A stretch of 64,000 nt of DNA from contig OY727096.1 in the NCBI GenBank assembly GCA_963402885.1, forward strand, positions 15,047,820 to 15,111,819, written 5' to 3'. Every line of letters begins with the position of its first letter. The stretch's first letter is position 1. Source of the DNA: Antedon bifida (lineage: Eukaryota > Echinodermata > Crinoidea > Comatulida > Antedonidae). Shown one piece after another: positions 25,601-35,927 of the stretch. Made by a program: the position numbers and the translations under genes. The notes under the pieces are model-generated. The model worked only from the letters and a program-made list of their open reading frames with translations, was not told the origin of the DNA and did no database searches.

Positions 25601-28600
25601 CACGTCTGTTTTTCGTTGAATTGTAATGACAACCTTTATCCGACCAATCTCCAATACCGTCTTGAAGTTCAAAATCCCAATATACACATTTTACTGTCTC
25701 TTCAGATACTGAAATGTTTTCCTAGAAAACAAACATTATTTTAGTGCTTGTACCTATAGTTTTACTATCAAATTAACAGTTGATTCAAGAACTAATAAAC
25801 CAAAAGTAATGTAAGTAAATTGATCAATCCATTCATAGCTCATAACGTGGATGCACGGATGAGTTGTAATTCAATTCAATTCAATTCAACTCTATTTATC
25901 CACAGAGGAATCGTCGCTGTTCTTCCTCATACAAATACGATTAAACATTATGTACGTATAAAAGTGTTACTTAAGATGACTTAATGGAAATAAAGCAGAA
26001 TAAAGCATAACAAATCATTGTAAAATCCTCAACATTGTTTCGTGAAGTGCACTTATACGCAGCATCAGCAAGGCTTTAATTGAATTTCAAGGCATGATTT
26101 TCACTTACTGTTATTGTAAAAACTCCAACAACTGGTTCATTAAATACGCTTGACTGTAACCCATGTAAAGTAGCAGATATGACCCCACTTGCAACTTTCC
26201 AGTTTCGTTTACTGTTGTCATTGGATACTGGAAACAGGTTGGATTCTTTATAATAAACAAATACTCCTTGTATTGTTTCATTTTTTGCAAGAACTCTATC
26301 ATAAACTTCAACCGGTAATGTCAATGAAGTCTCGAGATCGCCAGTAGAGTGTTCTTCAAATGGAACAACGGCTGCAGAAGAATCATCAGAGTAAAATACA
26401 ATACCGTTTGAGGCAAAATCGTCTTGCAACTGCACGACCTCTATGTTTAAGTTCTCACGGCTGAAATTGTAACTGAGACCAGCAGAAGCAACTGTCGATA
26501 GCTGTTCCTCTAACGACTGTACGACTGTGGAGGAGGCTGAACGGGAATCGTCAGATACCTCTACCACTTCATTACTGCTTTCTAATAGATTGTTAACGGT
26601 TGCTGCAACTGCCGTCGTAACCTGGAAATGGAAAGCATTTTTTTTTTCTGAAATGGTAAATTCCTAATGAAAAAATGACAGTTGAGGATTACGTAGTCTG
26701 ATTGATAGTTTTTAAGGGCAAATTTGTCTTTACCTTACTTGATGTAGAATTCAAGCTGACAATTTCTTCGAGTATATATGCAGATGCAGTTATTGTGTTT
26801 TCATTATCGTTTGGACTAGCAGTTTCGGTAGCTTTTTCCAATTGTTCTGATACATCTTCAACGTTATCAGTGGTAACCGGTGTCTGTAAAAATTCAATAA
26901 ATGTTAAATTAATATGTTTACCTTGGTTTGGTTCTCTAGGAAAACGCAGGGAGGACGTGCGCGCAGCGCAGGTCTTTTGATCAACCACAGGTGATGGCTC
27001 ATCCGAACACATTCAAGCCATCGCTTGTCATTGGTCACATTAAGAATATTATCATTACTGTTCTGCAAGGTTACAATAGTTTCATGTTTGTAGTCGTAGG
27101 CGTGATTGACATTTTCAAACAGACTTTAATAATTCAATTTTTGTATTTGTTACTATTTTTAGCATAATCATAGCACGAACTTGAATTAATTATTTAAATT
27201 CTTTTTACATTTCTGAGTATTGTTAACTCGTCTTCAGCTTCTCCGTCTTCTAATGTTGTTGAGTCAGCAGTTGTTGGTTCATACTCCATTGTTGGTGGTC
27301 CATACTCTGTTACTGGTATATATCCAGTTGGTCCATACTTTTTTGTTGATCCATACTTTATTGTTGGTATATAAGTTGTTGCTTCATACGCGGTTGTTGG
27401 TACAGATGAGGTCGTTGAAAACTCTACTGTTGTGACAATCGCATTTTCTATAACAAAAACAAACAAATAATAATGAAACATGAAATATCATTACGAGACC
27501 GTACTGTACATTACGGTAAAATTACAACATTGACTTTCGGTTCTACATCGTTTTATTTTTATTTTAAAAAAAATAGACTTTGATATCTAATTGCAATAAA
27601 GATTGATTGAATGAATAGAATAGCTCAACCAGTGGATATTTATGTTTGTAAAGAAGAAGATATTACTCTTTATTGTATTAAGTAAAACAAATTAAACTCA
27701 CCTATTGGAAATTCGTAGATGTACGTTAGGCCAATTTGTGCAGTTTTCTCATCACAGCCGAGATCCAAAAACTTGCCATTTGATAACAATGCTCCAGCAC
27801 ATTGACTATTATCAAAATTAGGGTCACCGGTTCCCCAGTTTTTGTAATTCAATGAAAAATTCGAGGTCCATTTCCAATCTTTTAATGTATTCCTGGATAA
27901 ACCTGCTTGCCGAGACAAACCAATATATAATCTATTATTTGTATTCGTTTCTTTAGAAAAGTGTTTAAGTATTTCAGATAGTTTGTCCTCTGATTCAATG
28001 CTAACTAATCGATGGCCGTTTGTTGTACAGTCTTTGGCTGCCTCATTCCAGCTGGCATATTCTGTGTACGACTTTATATCTGTAATCTTACTTTGAATGC
28101 ACCAACCCTGATATTGTAAACCATCACAACTTGTAGTAGATACACCTGTAAATGATTTAGTCAAGTGTTAATTTAAAATGAAACATATAAAAATATCTTC
28201 ATTTTACGGAGACTCAATGTTGCTGCTATAGTGTATTGTTTACTTACAATATTGTGTATTAAGAAGATCATGTATACATTTATCTTTATTCAAGTGTGCC
28301 TATCTTGAACTATTATGTATTGATGTAAAGATCACAGCATGTGATACCATACAAACTATAACCGAAAGAGATCACTTAACATTTATTTAGTTTTTATTTT
28401 ATTATTTTCTTTCTCTATTAATTCTCTCCATGTTTAGAGCTAAAAGATAGATTTGAAGGTGGACTGATGTTGTATTTAATATGTATAATCTTACCAATTG
28501 CTACTTGAAATAATATGACGACCTGGTAAAAAATAAGAAGAATATTTAAAATATCGTATTTTGCTACAAAAAACAATTCTTTTGAAAAAACAATTGAGTA

Positions 28601-29456
28601 ATACACCTATAATATGCTATGCATCATTCCTCTAGGACATTTGGCGCACTAGTTTAATAAATCATGGAGTATAACCTAGGCTTAATTATTACTCATAAAT
28701 TGGCACTACACACCTTATCGGAAAGGAAATTACTAATAATATTATAACTCAAAAGAAAAAAAGTAAGTAAATTAATTTTGAAATAACTTATAATGTGAAT
28801 TGACAAACAATTTTTAAGATAAATCTACAGAAGATACTCAAACCATCTGGCGGATATGAAAACATCGTTTCTGAACTGATAATAAGACTATCATGGTCCA
28901 ATGACTTTAAATAGTTATTAAAACCACTTAGTAAAGATTAGACACGTTTTAAGCATTATTATTTATTTGCGTTGCCTTCATGTCGGTTTTGCTGTACTCA
29001 TTAAAACTAACTTTATTTATACATTAAAAAACCAATAATTGTGTTCGGCTTAATAAGTTTACCTTCGGTAATAATTTATTCAAATGTACGACTTGGAGGA
29101 ATAGATCCCAGTGTATATAAAAAAACTAATTCTTATATGGTTATGAGTATGCTACTCTAACATACCGAAAATGTTAGTATATAATTATTCATATACCACA
29201 TCACATACTAAAACATGTTAACAAACAATAACACTTAGTCAATACAAGTCTCAGTTGGTGTTTTACTAAGCAAAAGAATCGTGGGATACGGATTAATGAA
29301 CACGAACCTATTGAACTTCGATGCTGTTTTATATTGGAACTGAACGTATTCTAGGCTAGCTTTGTCTTTAGTTTACAATCAGAAAAGATCAATTCTTGCG
29401 TTACTTACCGATATAACAATACAAACCCCTGCCGATCGACACCGGTACGATTCCAT
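22695..29456 (-). CDS. Adhesion G-protein-coupled receptor with an N-terminal C-type lectin domain
   Basis: Twelve coding exons, all joining in phase: 29409-29456, 28495-28522, 27702-28145, 27209-27447, 26922-27062, 26734-26883, 26109-26621, 25557-25721, 24619-24764, 23868-24130, 23626-23692 and 22695-23184. They give about 897 residues. Order: signal peptide (MESYRCRSAGVCIVIS plus a hydrophobic stretch), C-type lectin domain (about 30-173), Ser/Thr/Pro/Tyr-rich stalk (174-253), a short segment with two Cys, then a GAIN domain (about 300-560). The GPS follows, with paired Trp and CHCNHLT at its cleavage site (predicted between L569 and T570), then seven helices (GLTWIFG and NSLQGLFVF in the last exon). 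The receptor should sit at the plasma membrane, bind an outside ligand through the lectin head and signal through a tethered TNFAVLV agonist. The lectin has DPN rather than EPN or QPD, so sugar binding is uncertain. Exon 5 (26922-27062) is the least certain. Confidence 0.9.
23255..23420. mobile_element. Small MITE, CGCAACG family, copy 2
   Basis: Lies in the last intron of the adhesion GPCR. Shows CATTTGGACGCAACGACACG on the left and CGTTGCGTTACGTCCAAGTG on the right, an inverted pair. The core GACAATCATGACGGCG matches the other copies. Confidence 0.65.
24360..24545 (+). pseudogene. LINE reverse-transcriptase C-terminal fragment
   Basis: Decayed, frameshifted coding sequence in a GPCR intron. 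It reads GRGRPRFTW...NIK in one frame, then SYEKCVRKAQLRKEW and FMTANLLRA in another. This pattern is typical of the end of non-LTR retrotransposon ORF2 proteins, antisense to the host gene. Confidence 0.7.
25868..25893. repeat. AATTC pentamer run
   Basis: Four to five tandem AATTC units in a GPCR intron, inverse of the run at 7838-7866. Confidence 0.55.
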
Positions 29457-29499
29457 ACTTGTAACTTACGATAGACTAGTTAATAATTGTTGTAGGTCC

Positions 29500-30685
29500 T
29501 GCTAGCTACATAATATACGTGACTTTCTAGCAATTTCGAAATTCAGTCACTATATACATACAGTATAGCATAATGATCTATTCTTATTGTTTCCGTATTT
29601 ACCTTAGCACAATCGTGTACGGTTGAGTAAGGTAGCTAGTACGCAAATGATTGGTTTCCTTTCCCTTGGTCTCGCTCCACTGCTTCACAACATTGTTTGA
29701 TGGTAATGAGCGGATGTTAAAATTGCACGTGAATTGTTTCTTTTCAAGCTTCTTAATCCTTTATATCATTAAATAGGTCATTTTTAGTTCGATAATTGTA
29801 AGCTCTTTATACACAGTGTGCCAGACTTACATTGAACGCCCGTATCTACGAACTTTAATCCTGCTAAAACTTTAAAATGGCGTTATTTTAATTCATAAAA
29901 CTTCAGCTAATTACTCTGTGACTTAATCAACCCTCCTCGACTAAATCGGGACATAATTTGACCGTTTTCTGTGAAAGACAGACTAAAATATTTTGTAATG
30001 GATAATGGATAATATTGCGCTCAAAGCGCGATGGATGTTACACACCATGGAGGAAGTTACACACATTCTTATCAAGATGATATTATTCGTATATAATTTA
30101 TAGAATTTACGACAATCGATGTTATAGGCATTGATCGCAATTGATGTTCCACAATTACTCAATTGATGTTCCACAATTACTCAATCTACTTGTCACCGAA
30201 CATTTATACTTTTCCAAGGCCTATACCTTCATTAGCTTCATTAGATGTTGAGTATTTTTATGCATGCCTTTTGTTGCGTGAATTGTTTGCCAAAAATATA
30301 AGATTATAATTAGACATTTTATACAAATAAAAACACCTTTTAATCTAACAATATTAGTTGGTAGATATTACGTGAAAATAAATCAAATTATTAGAATTGA
30401 AAACGTGTAAAAAATTAACGTGACTAGGCTGTTACAGTTTAATCATATTTTATTTTATTCTATTTTATTCAATTCACAACAGATAAAAAAAACCTCCACT
30501 TACAGCCTGAGATCAAACAAAACAAAGTATACAATAAACATTAAACAACTTTTACAATTTTAGATCTAAAAATGGATAAACTAAATATATATATACGGTA
30601 TATTATATATATCAACACAGAATAAATTCTAAACCGCCTGGTGATGTACTGAAATTTAATTAATTAATTTGAAACGATAAGATGA
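29500..30685. other. GPCR upstream region, no gene seen
   Basis: Presumed promoter and intergenic sequence upstream of the adhesion GPCR. A short direct repeat (AATTGATGTTCCACAATTACTC, split here as AATTGATGTTCC and ACAATTACTC) occurs twice at about 30139-30183. No reliable promoter element was identified. Confidence 0.35.
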
Positions 30686-30689
30686 GGAA

Positions 30690-30806
30690 ATCTGTGAGAA
30701 TGAGAAACCGAGACTCGAACCCGGAACCTTCTGCTTGATATGCAGATGTCCTAACCAGGGAGGTGAAACCCTGTCCTAACCATTAGAGACCACTGGGGCT
30801 TTCATT
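30690..30806 (-). repeat. tRNA-derived SINE head (second family)
   Basis: Read on the minus strand it has CTCTAATGGTTAGGACA, an anticodon-arm-like TCTGC/GCAGA stem with loop ATATCAA, and a B-box-like GGGTTCGAGTCTC. The phrase GGTTAGGACA is duplicated around a short insertion. The fragment at 9070-9130 is the same family. The tRNA fold is interrupted, so this is not a tRNA gene. Confidence 0.65.
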
Positions 30807-31581
30807 GTATTGTTCAAACTCGATTGGATAGCGACTCTTTAATAGTAGAGCAGTTAACGCCATAAAAATAGCCAAGTTGTGCACTTTATTACCAAAGCAT
30901 GAAACTTGCCACAAAGTTTCTTTGATGTATATAGATTCAAAATATCGAGGGGTGCCAAGTGTCCAACGTCCGGTATGGCGGCCATCTTGAGTTCAAAATG
31001 GCCACCATAAAAACAAAAAGTGTTCATATCTTGGCAACTATAAACAGTAGAGACTTAATTCTGGTGTTAAATTGTTCACAAACCACATATTTCTATTTGC
31101 TCTAATGAAAAGTTTCGTCAAAAAATGACCGGAAATGACGTTTCTTCCAGTTTGACCTTTGACCTCTTATCTGTATATCTCAGGAACTACTGATCATTTT
31201 TAATCGATTTTGGTGTCATTTTGTTCAGAATAGAGACATTTATATTTGTAGTAATGAAACATTTTCACATAAAATGACTGGAAATACAATTTGTAACCTT
31301 TGACATATATAATTATGTGAATATACTGTATGTGGTTTACATGCACCTAATTTTTTTAACGAAATAAATGACACTTAATGCAAAAATGACCAGGAATTAT
31401 TATTCTGAATTTTTGACTTTTGATGTGATAGGATAGGCATAAAGTATGACAGATCACTGAGAAACAGCAATCAATGAGCTCATCTATGATGCCGACTTGT
31501 TTGCTAAACTGTGATGTGTCAATCGTTAGATAAAAGTTTTGGTCCTCTCTCCTTCATCTTTTCTTTTTTTTTTGTAATGTA

Positions 31582-31930
31582 TTATACCATATGGACAATT
31601 GTCTGAAATAAAAGTTGAATTGAGTTGTTAGATGCCATTTGGAAATATTTTTGATGTAAAGTAGCATTCTTTGATGTTGCATATGAGACAAGTTCGGAAA
31701 GTTTTTCATGAGTTAAGAGAACACCGTCTTTCAAAGTACTTACTACAAACTTTATCCTGCATTTGTGCAGTAGACCTACTTTCATTAGTCAGAAACTCAG
31801 TTAGTTCTTGTTCATTTTCGTTGCATCTAAAAAAATGTACTCCATTTTTATGGTAATGGGCCTTTGCTGTAAACCATCTGAATCCTTTTCCTCGATTTCT
31901 CCAGTCATTGATTTTTTAGCAAAATTCGAA
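31582..31930 (-). pseudogene. Possible decayed coding remnant inside the foldback element
   Basis: On the minus strand, NDWRNRGKGFRWFTAKAHYH and following residues with FRCNENEQELTEFL read well. After a frame change, STLKDGVLLTHEKLSELVSY continues. Amino-acid composition looks protein-like, but no family is recognised. It may be a relic of an element-encoded protein or a captured exon. Confidence 0.3.
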
Positions 31931-32120
31931 CCAAACCAATTCGTAAAAGACATCTCAATATAATTATTCAAGTAATACTCAAAATAGTGACATGGACCTA
32001 CAATATACTGTTCTGTACAAGACCTTTTTAGGCATCCACCTGTGGACTTTCACTTTGAAGGTCTTGGTCTCCTAATCATACAAGAAACAATGTCTGATTT
32101 AATCAACCAAAGTAGTAGGT

Positions 32121-32856
32121 CCAGACAAAGAAGGGGGTGTAAGACCATCCACAGACAAAGAAGGGAGTATAAGACCATCCACAGACAAAGAAGGGGGTAT
32201 AAGACCGTCCACAGACAAAGAAAGGGGTGTAAGACCATCGACAGACAAAGAAGGGGGTGTAAGACCATCCACACACAAAGAAGGGGGTATAAGACCATCC
32301 ACAGACAAAGAAAGGGGTGTAAGGCCATCTACAGACAAAGAAGGGGGTGTAAGACCACCCACAGACAAAGAAGGGGGTGTAAGACCATCCACAGACAAAG
32401 AAGGGGGTGTAGGACCATCCACAGACAAAGAAGGAGGTGTAAGACCATCCACAGACAAAGAAGGGTGTAGGACCATCCACAGACAAAGAAAGGGGTGTAA
32501 GGCCATCCACAGAGAAAGAAGGGGGTGTAAGACCATCCACAGACAAAGAAGGAGTGTAAGACCATCCACACACAAAGAAAGGGGTGTAAGACCATCCACA
32601 GGCACAGAAGGGGGTATAATATCGTCCACAGACAAATAAAGGAGTGTAAGACCATCCACAGACAAAGAAGGGGGTGTAGGACCGTCCACAGACAAAGAAG
32701 GGGGTGTAAGACCATCCACTGACAAAGAAAGGGTATAGGACCACTTACAGACAAAAAGGGGGGTATAAGACCATCCACAGACAAAGAAGGGGGTGTAGGA
32801 GCATCCACAGACAAAGAAGGGGGTGTCGGACCATCCACAGACAAAGAAGGGGATGT
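32121..32856. repeat. 30-bp minisatellite, block 1
   Basis: About 24 tandem units with core CATCCACAGACAAAGAAGG followed by GGGTGTAAGAC or variants. Because the unit is a multiple of three, all minus frames and one plus frame stay open. The long open frames over it are therefore not evidence of a gene. Confidence 0.95.
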
Positions 32857-32957
32857 AATAATAATAATAATAATAATAATATTTATTCGGTCATCAATGT
32901 AAAAATAACCAGGAATGAGAATAGGCTAAAGCCCAAACAGATTCTGCACTCACTCCA
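32857..32957. repeat. Small retroelement-like insertion splitting the minisatellite
   Basis: An (AAT)n run followed by ATTTATTCGGTCATC and about 70 unrelated bases interrupts the repeat. Read on the minus strand it ends in a TTA/ATT tail, as short retroposed fragments often do. Confidence 0.5.
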
Positions 32958-33415
32958 TAAGACCACCCACAGACAAAGAAGTGGGTGTAAGACCATCCAC
33001 ACACAAATAAGGGATTATAAGACCATCCACCGACAAAGAAGGGGGTATAAGACCATCCACAGAGAAAGAAGGGGTGTAGGACCATCCACAGACAAAGAAA
33101 GGGGTGTAATACCATCAACAGACAAAGAAAGGGGTCTAAGACCATCCACACACAAAGAAAGGGGTGTAATACCATCCACACACAAAAAAAGGGGTGTAAT
33201 ACCATCAATAGACAAAGAAAGGGGTGTAATACCATCAACAGACAAGGAAGGGGGTATAAGACCATCCACAGACACAGAAGGGGGTATAAGACCATCCACA
33301 GACAAAGAAGGGGGTATAAGACCATCCACAGACAAAGAAGGGGGTATAAGACCATCCACAGACAAAGAATGGGGTATAAGACCATCTACAGACAAAGAAG
33401 GAGGGGTAGGACCAT
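32958..33415. repeat. 30-bp minisatellite, block 2
   Basis: About 15 more units of the same repeat, with more variants such as ATACCATCAACAGACAAAG. Same caution about open frames applies. Confidence 0.93.
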
Positions 33416-34562
33416 ATTAACCGAGGAAGCATACAAAAAGAAGATGCAATCAAAATAGGCCTACCACTTGGAAAACAATATATTGTAGAATAACTGAGGC
33501 TTGATTGTTGAAATATAAAGGGTTCTTTGTAAGGTCATTAATAATATATTGATATAAACACGATCATCATACTATTCATTTGACAATCAAATACAGTCTA
33601 TCTCGAAAAGAAGCTCATACTATCACCTTTTCGAGGTTTTACGGTATTCCATAACATGTATGTTATTTCCTCTGTCAAACTATTAAAACTTGTAGCGAAT
33701 CAGAAGGTGCCAACATCATTGAACTAATGGTACCACCAAGCACAATGTTTACCAATTTTATGTACTATATACAATTTAAGTCCATTAATCATTTAATATA
33801 ATTACGCCTATCAGGTCAAAGTTCAAAATTAGGTGCATTTAAGACCAACAAAAACCACATACAGTATATTCACATAATTAAAAATCAATAAATAAATGTC
33901 AAAGGTCATAAATTGTATTTCCGGTAATTTTATGTGAAAATGTTTCATTACTACAAATATAAATGTATTTATTCTGAACAAAATGACACCAAAATCGATT
34001 GAAAATGACCATTAGTTACAGAGATATACAAATACGAGGTCAAAGGTCAAACTGAAAGAAACGTCATTTCCGGTCATTTTTGGACGAACATTTTTATTAG
34101 AGCAAATAGAAATATATAGTTTGTGAACAATTTGAGACCAGAATTAAGTCTCTAATGTGTATAGTTGCCAAGATATGAATATTTTTTGTTTTTATGGTGG
34201 CCATTTTGAATTCAAGATGGCCGCCATACCGGACGTTGGACACTTGGCACCCCCCGATATTTTGAATCTATATACATTAAAGAAACTTTGTGCCAAGTTT
34301 CATGCTTTGGTAATAAAATGCACAGCTCATGTCATTAACTGCTCTACTATAATATTCTCGGCGTGGTACGGCGGAACATGTTTCGCCGCACCACATAATA
34401 CAGATTCAGATTTATTAATCCTTTCAGAAATTCATGTCAGACATCGCTCAAACAGAAATAAATAAAAACTAGAATTTAATTCGTCACTTTGAGGAATCAT
34501 AGGTGATTATTTTCATATTTTTACTGAAATTTAATTTTTATAAACATGCACGTATGTAGCCT

Positions 34563-34731
34563 ACTGTCGCACTTTGTAATAATCGTCGCACTTTGTAATA
34601 CCTGTCGCACTTTGTAACAAAACTGTCACACTTTGTAATAACCTGTCGCACTTTGTGATAACTGCTGTCGCACTTTGTAACAATTGAGCTGTCGCACTTT
34701 GTAATAACTGCCAGTCGCACTTTGTAATAAC
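34563..34731. repeat. Degenerate tandem repeat of GTCGCACTTTGTAA
   Basis: Eight copies of a 14-base core, spaced unevenly by 6 to 13 variable bases. It lies about 200 bases outside the right arm of the foldback element. Confidence 0.85.
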
Positions 34732-35007
34732 AAAAGCTATGATGATGTTATCAAAATAAACTTGAAGATGAAACTTCGGAAGATAATGAATTGAGCAAAA
34801 ACATTTTTAGATTTGGAAGAAAATTTGGCACGTAGAAGCGCACTGCGCTCTCTTTGAAATTGTTTATACAGAATATACATATTTATATTCGGTCTAACAC
34901 AACTTTTAGGGAAAAAATGACCTTATGCTTATACTGACCTTTGACACAAAAATGACCAAAAAACACATATTCGGGTTAAATTATTCTTTAAAATGCCAAT
35001 GGACAAA

Positions 35008-35298
35008 CTGTATGGTATCAAATGAAAGCATACACAATATGCTACCCATTGCTACCCAATTTGTATTGAACATTTTTAATTATGAAGCTAATTGTATGGA
35101 AAATGTGCATATTTTGATCATTTTTATACAAAAAATGAATATTTGGTAGCGTAATTTTTATGTTTATTTATATAATATTAAATAATTTAAGTGTTTGGAA
35201 AAACTATCTGGTATCAAATGAAAGCCCATAAAATATTCTATCCATTGCTACCCAACTTGTATTAAAAATCTGTAATTATGATGCTAATTTTGTTATAT
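35008..35298. repeat. Direct repeat of about 85 bases, two copies
   Basis: The block GGTATCAAATGAAAGC, then CATTGCTACCCAA, TTGTATT and TTAATTATGA-type sequence occurs at about 35012-35096 and again at about 35212-35298, with several differences. Confidence 0.6.
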
Positions 35299-35883
35299 TA
35301 TATTCTTTGATGATACAAGTCATCAAGCATTCTGACAATCCAGCAAAGACTCTTGCCAAATGTTGACAGGAAAAATAGTATGCTAATAATTATTAGTATA
35401 CTTGCATTTTGTAGTACGCCCTGTCAGGGATTTAGGGTCGTGGTAAGGTTATTGAACAACACTTGAGCAACATAAATAATTTAAACATGTTCATTAAGTT
35501 TTAATAATCAATCAATTTAATTTATACTGATTATGACATTGCCATTTGACGTATAGTCTGTTTGCTAACAATAAAGTTAGTAAAATCAATCTCGTTACAG
35601 AATGCAAACTGAAGATAAATACATTTAAACAAAATAGTATATAAAATAGCTAGAATACTTAAAATAAAATAAAAACAACAGTAAGAATTTAGAAATAATT
35701 GTATAAAAACAAAATATGTATATAGGCCTAAAGGTAATTGGCAAAGGAAAGTGAGGATACCACAAAACGTGTATTATTGCACAATCATGATACAATCAGG
35801 TTATCGTCTACCGCCATTATGAGCATGATAGTTGCCAGTTGCATATCAGATTATTGTGAGCCCGGTCTCTTTTTTTCTCTTGT

Positions 35884-35927
35884 CTACTCTTCTTGTTCTG
35901 CATTAGCTGCTTCGTTTTGTAATGTTT
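35884..35927 (-). CDS. Death receptor, alternative last exon B
   Basis: Follows the acceptor TTTTTTCAATAG and reads E-TLQNEAANAEQEE-stop in phase with the death-domain exon. It gives a short acidic tail. It would be used if exon A (35950-36023) is skipped. Confidence 0.5.

Larger units (their letters stand above)
30842..34350. mobile_element. Foldback element with long inverted arms around a minisatellite
   Basis: The left arm (about 30842-31441) and right arm (about 33802-34350) are inverted copies with moderate divergence. Shared blocks include TAGTAGAGCAGTTAA at the outer ends, ACCAAAGCATGAAACTTG, GTCCAACGTCCGGTATGGCG, AAGATATGAA-type runs and GGTCAAAGGTCAAACTG. The middle holds a short decayed minus-strand open stretch (31582-31930) and two blocks of a 30-bp tandem repeat. 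No transposase motif was recognised. Target-site duplication is unclear. The arms and non-coding middle resemble foldback or large MITE elements. Confidence 0.8.

Noticed and set aside
26689..27012. Frame reading CSDEPSPVVDQKTCAARTSS over a GPCR exon
   Set aside because: It does not match the phase of the neighbouring exons. The alternative frame through 26922-27062 is open end to end and joins in phase on both sides.
30700..30806. tRNA-Asp-like gene on the minus strand
   Set aside because: The anticodon and T arms look good, but the D-arm region is interrupted by a 15-base insertion with a duplicated word, and no acceptor stem closes.
32121..33415. CRISPR-like repeated array
   Set aside because: Units are directly adjacent with no unique spacers, and the genome is eukaryotic. 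It is a minisatellite.
32042..33453. Long open frames on both strands with SVDGLTPPSL, CGWSYTPFFV or CKTIHRQRRG repeats
   Set aside because: They arise from a 30-bp tandem repeat, whose length keeps several frames open at once. No start context, splice structure or non-repeat domain.
34157..34465. 102-codon open frame containing a GGHFEFKMAAIPDVGHLAPP-like segment
   Set aside because: It lies in the right arm of the foldback element, and the peptide reflects the GATGGCCGCCAT-type repeat motif.
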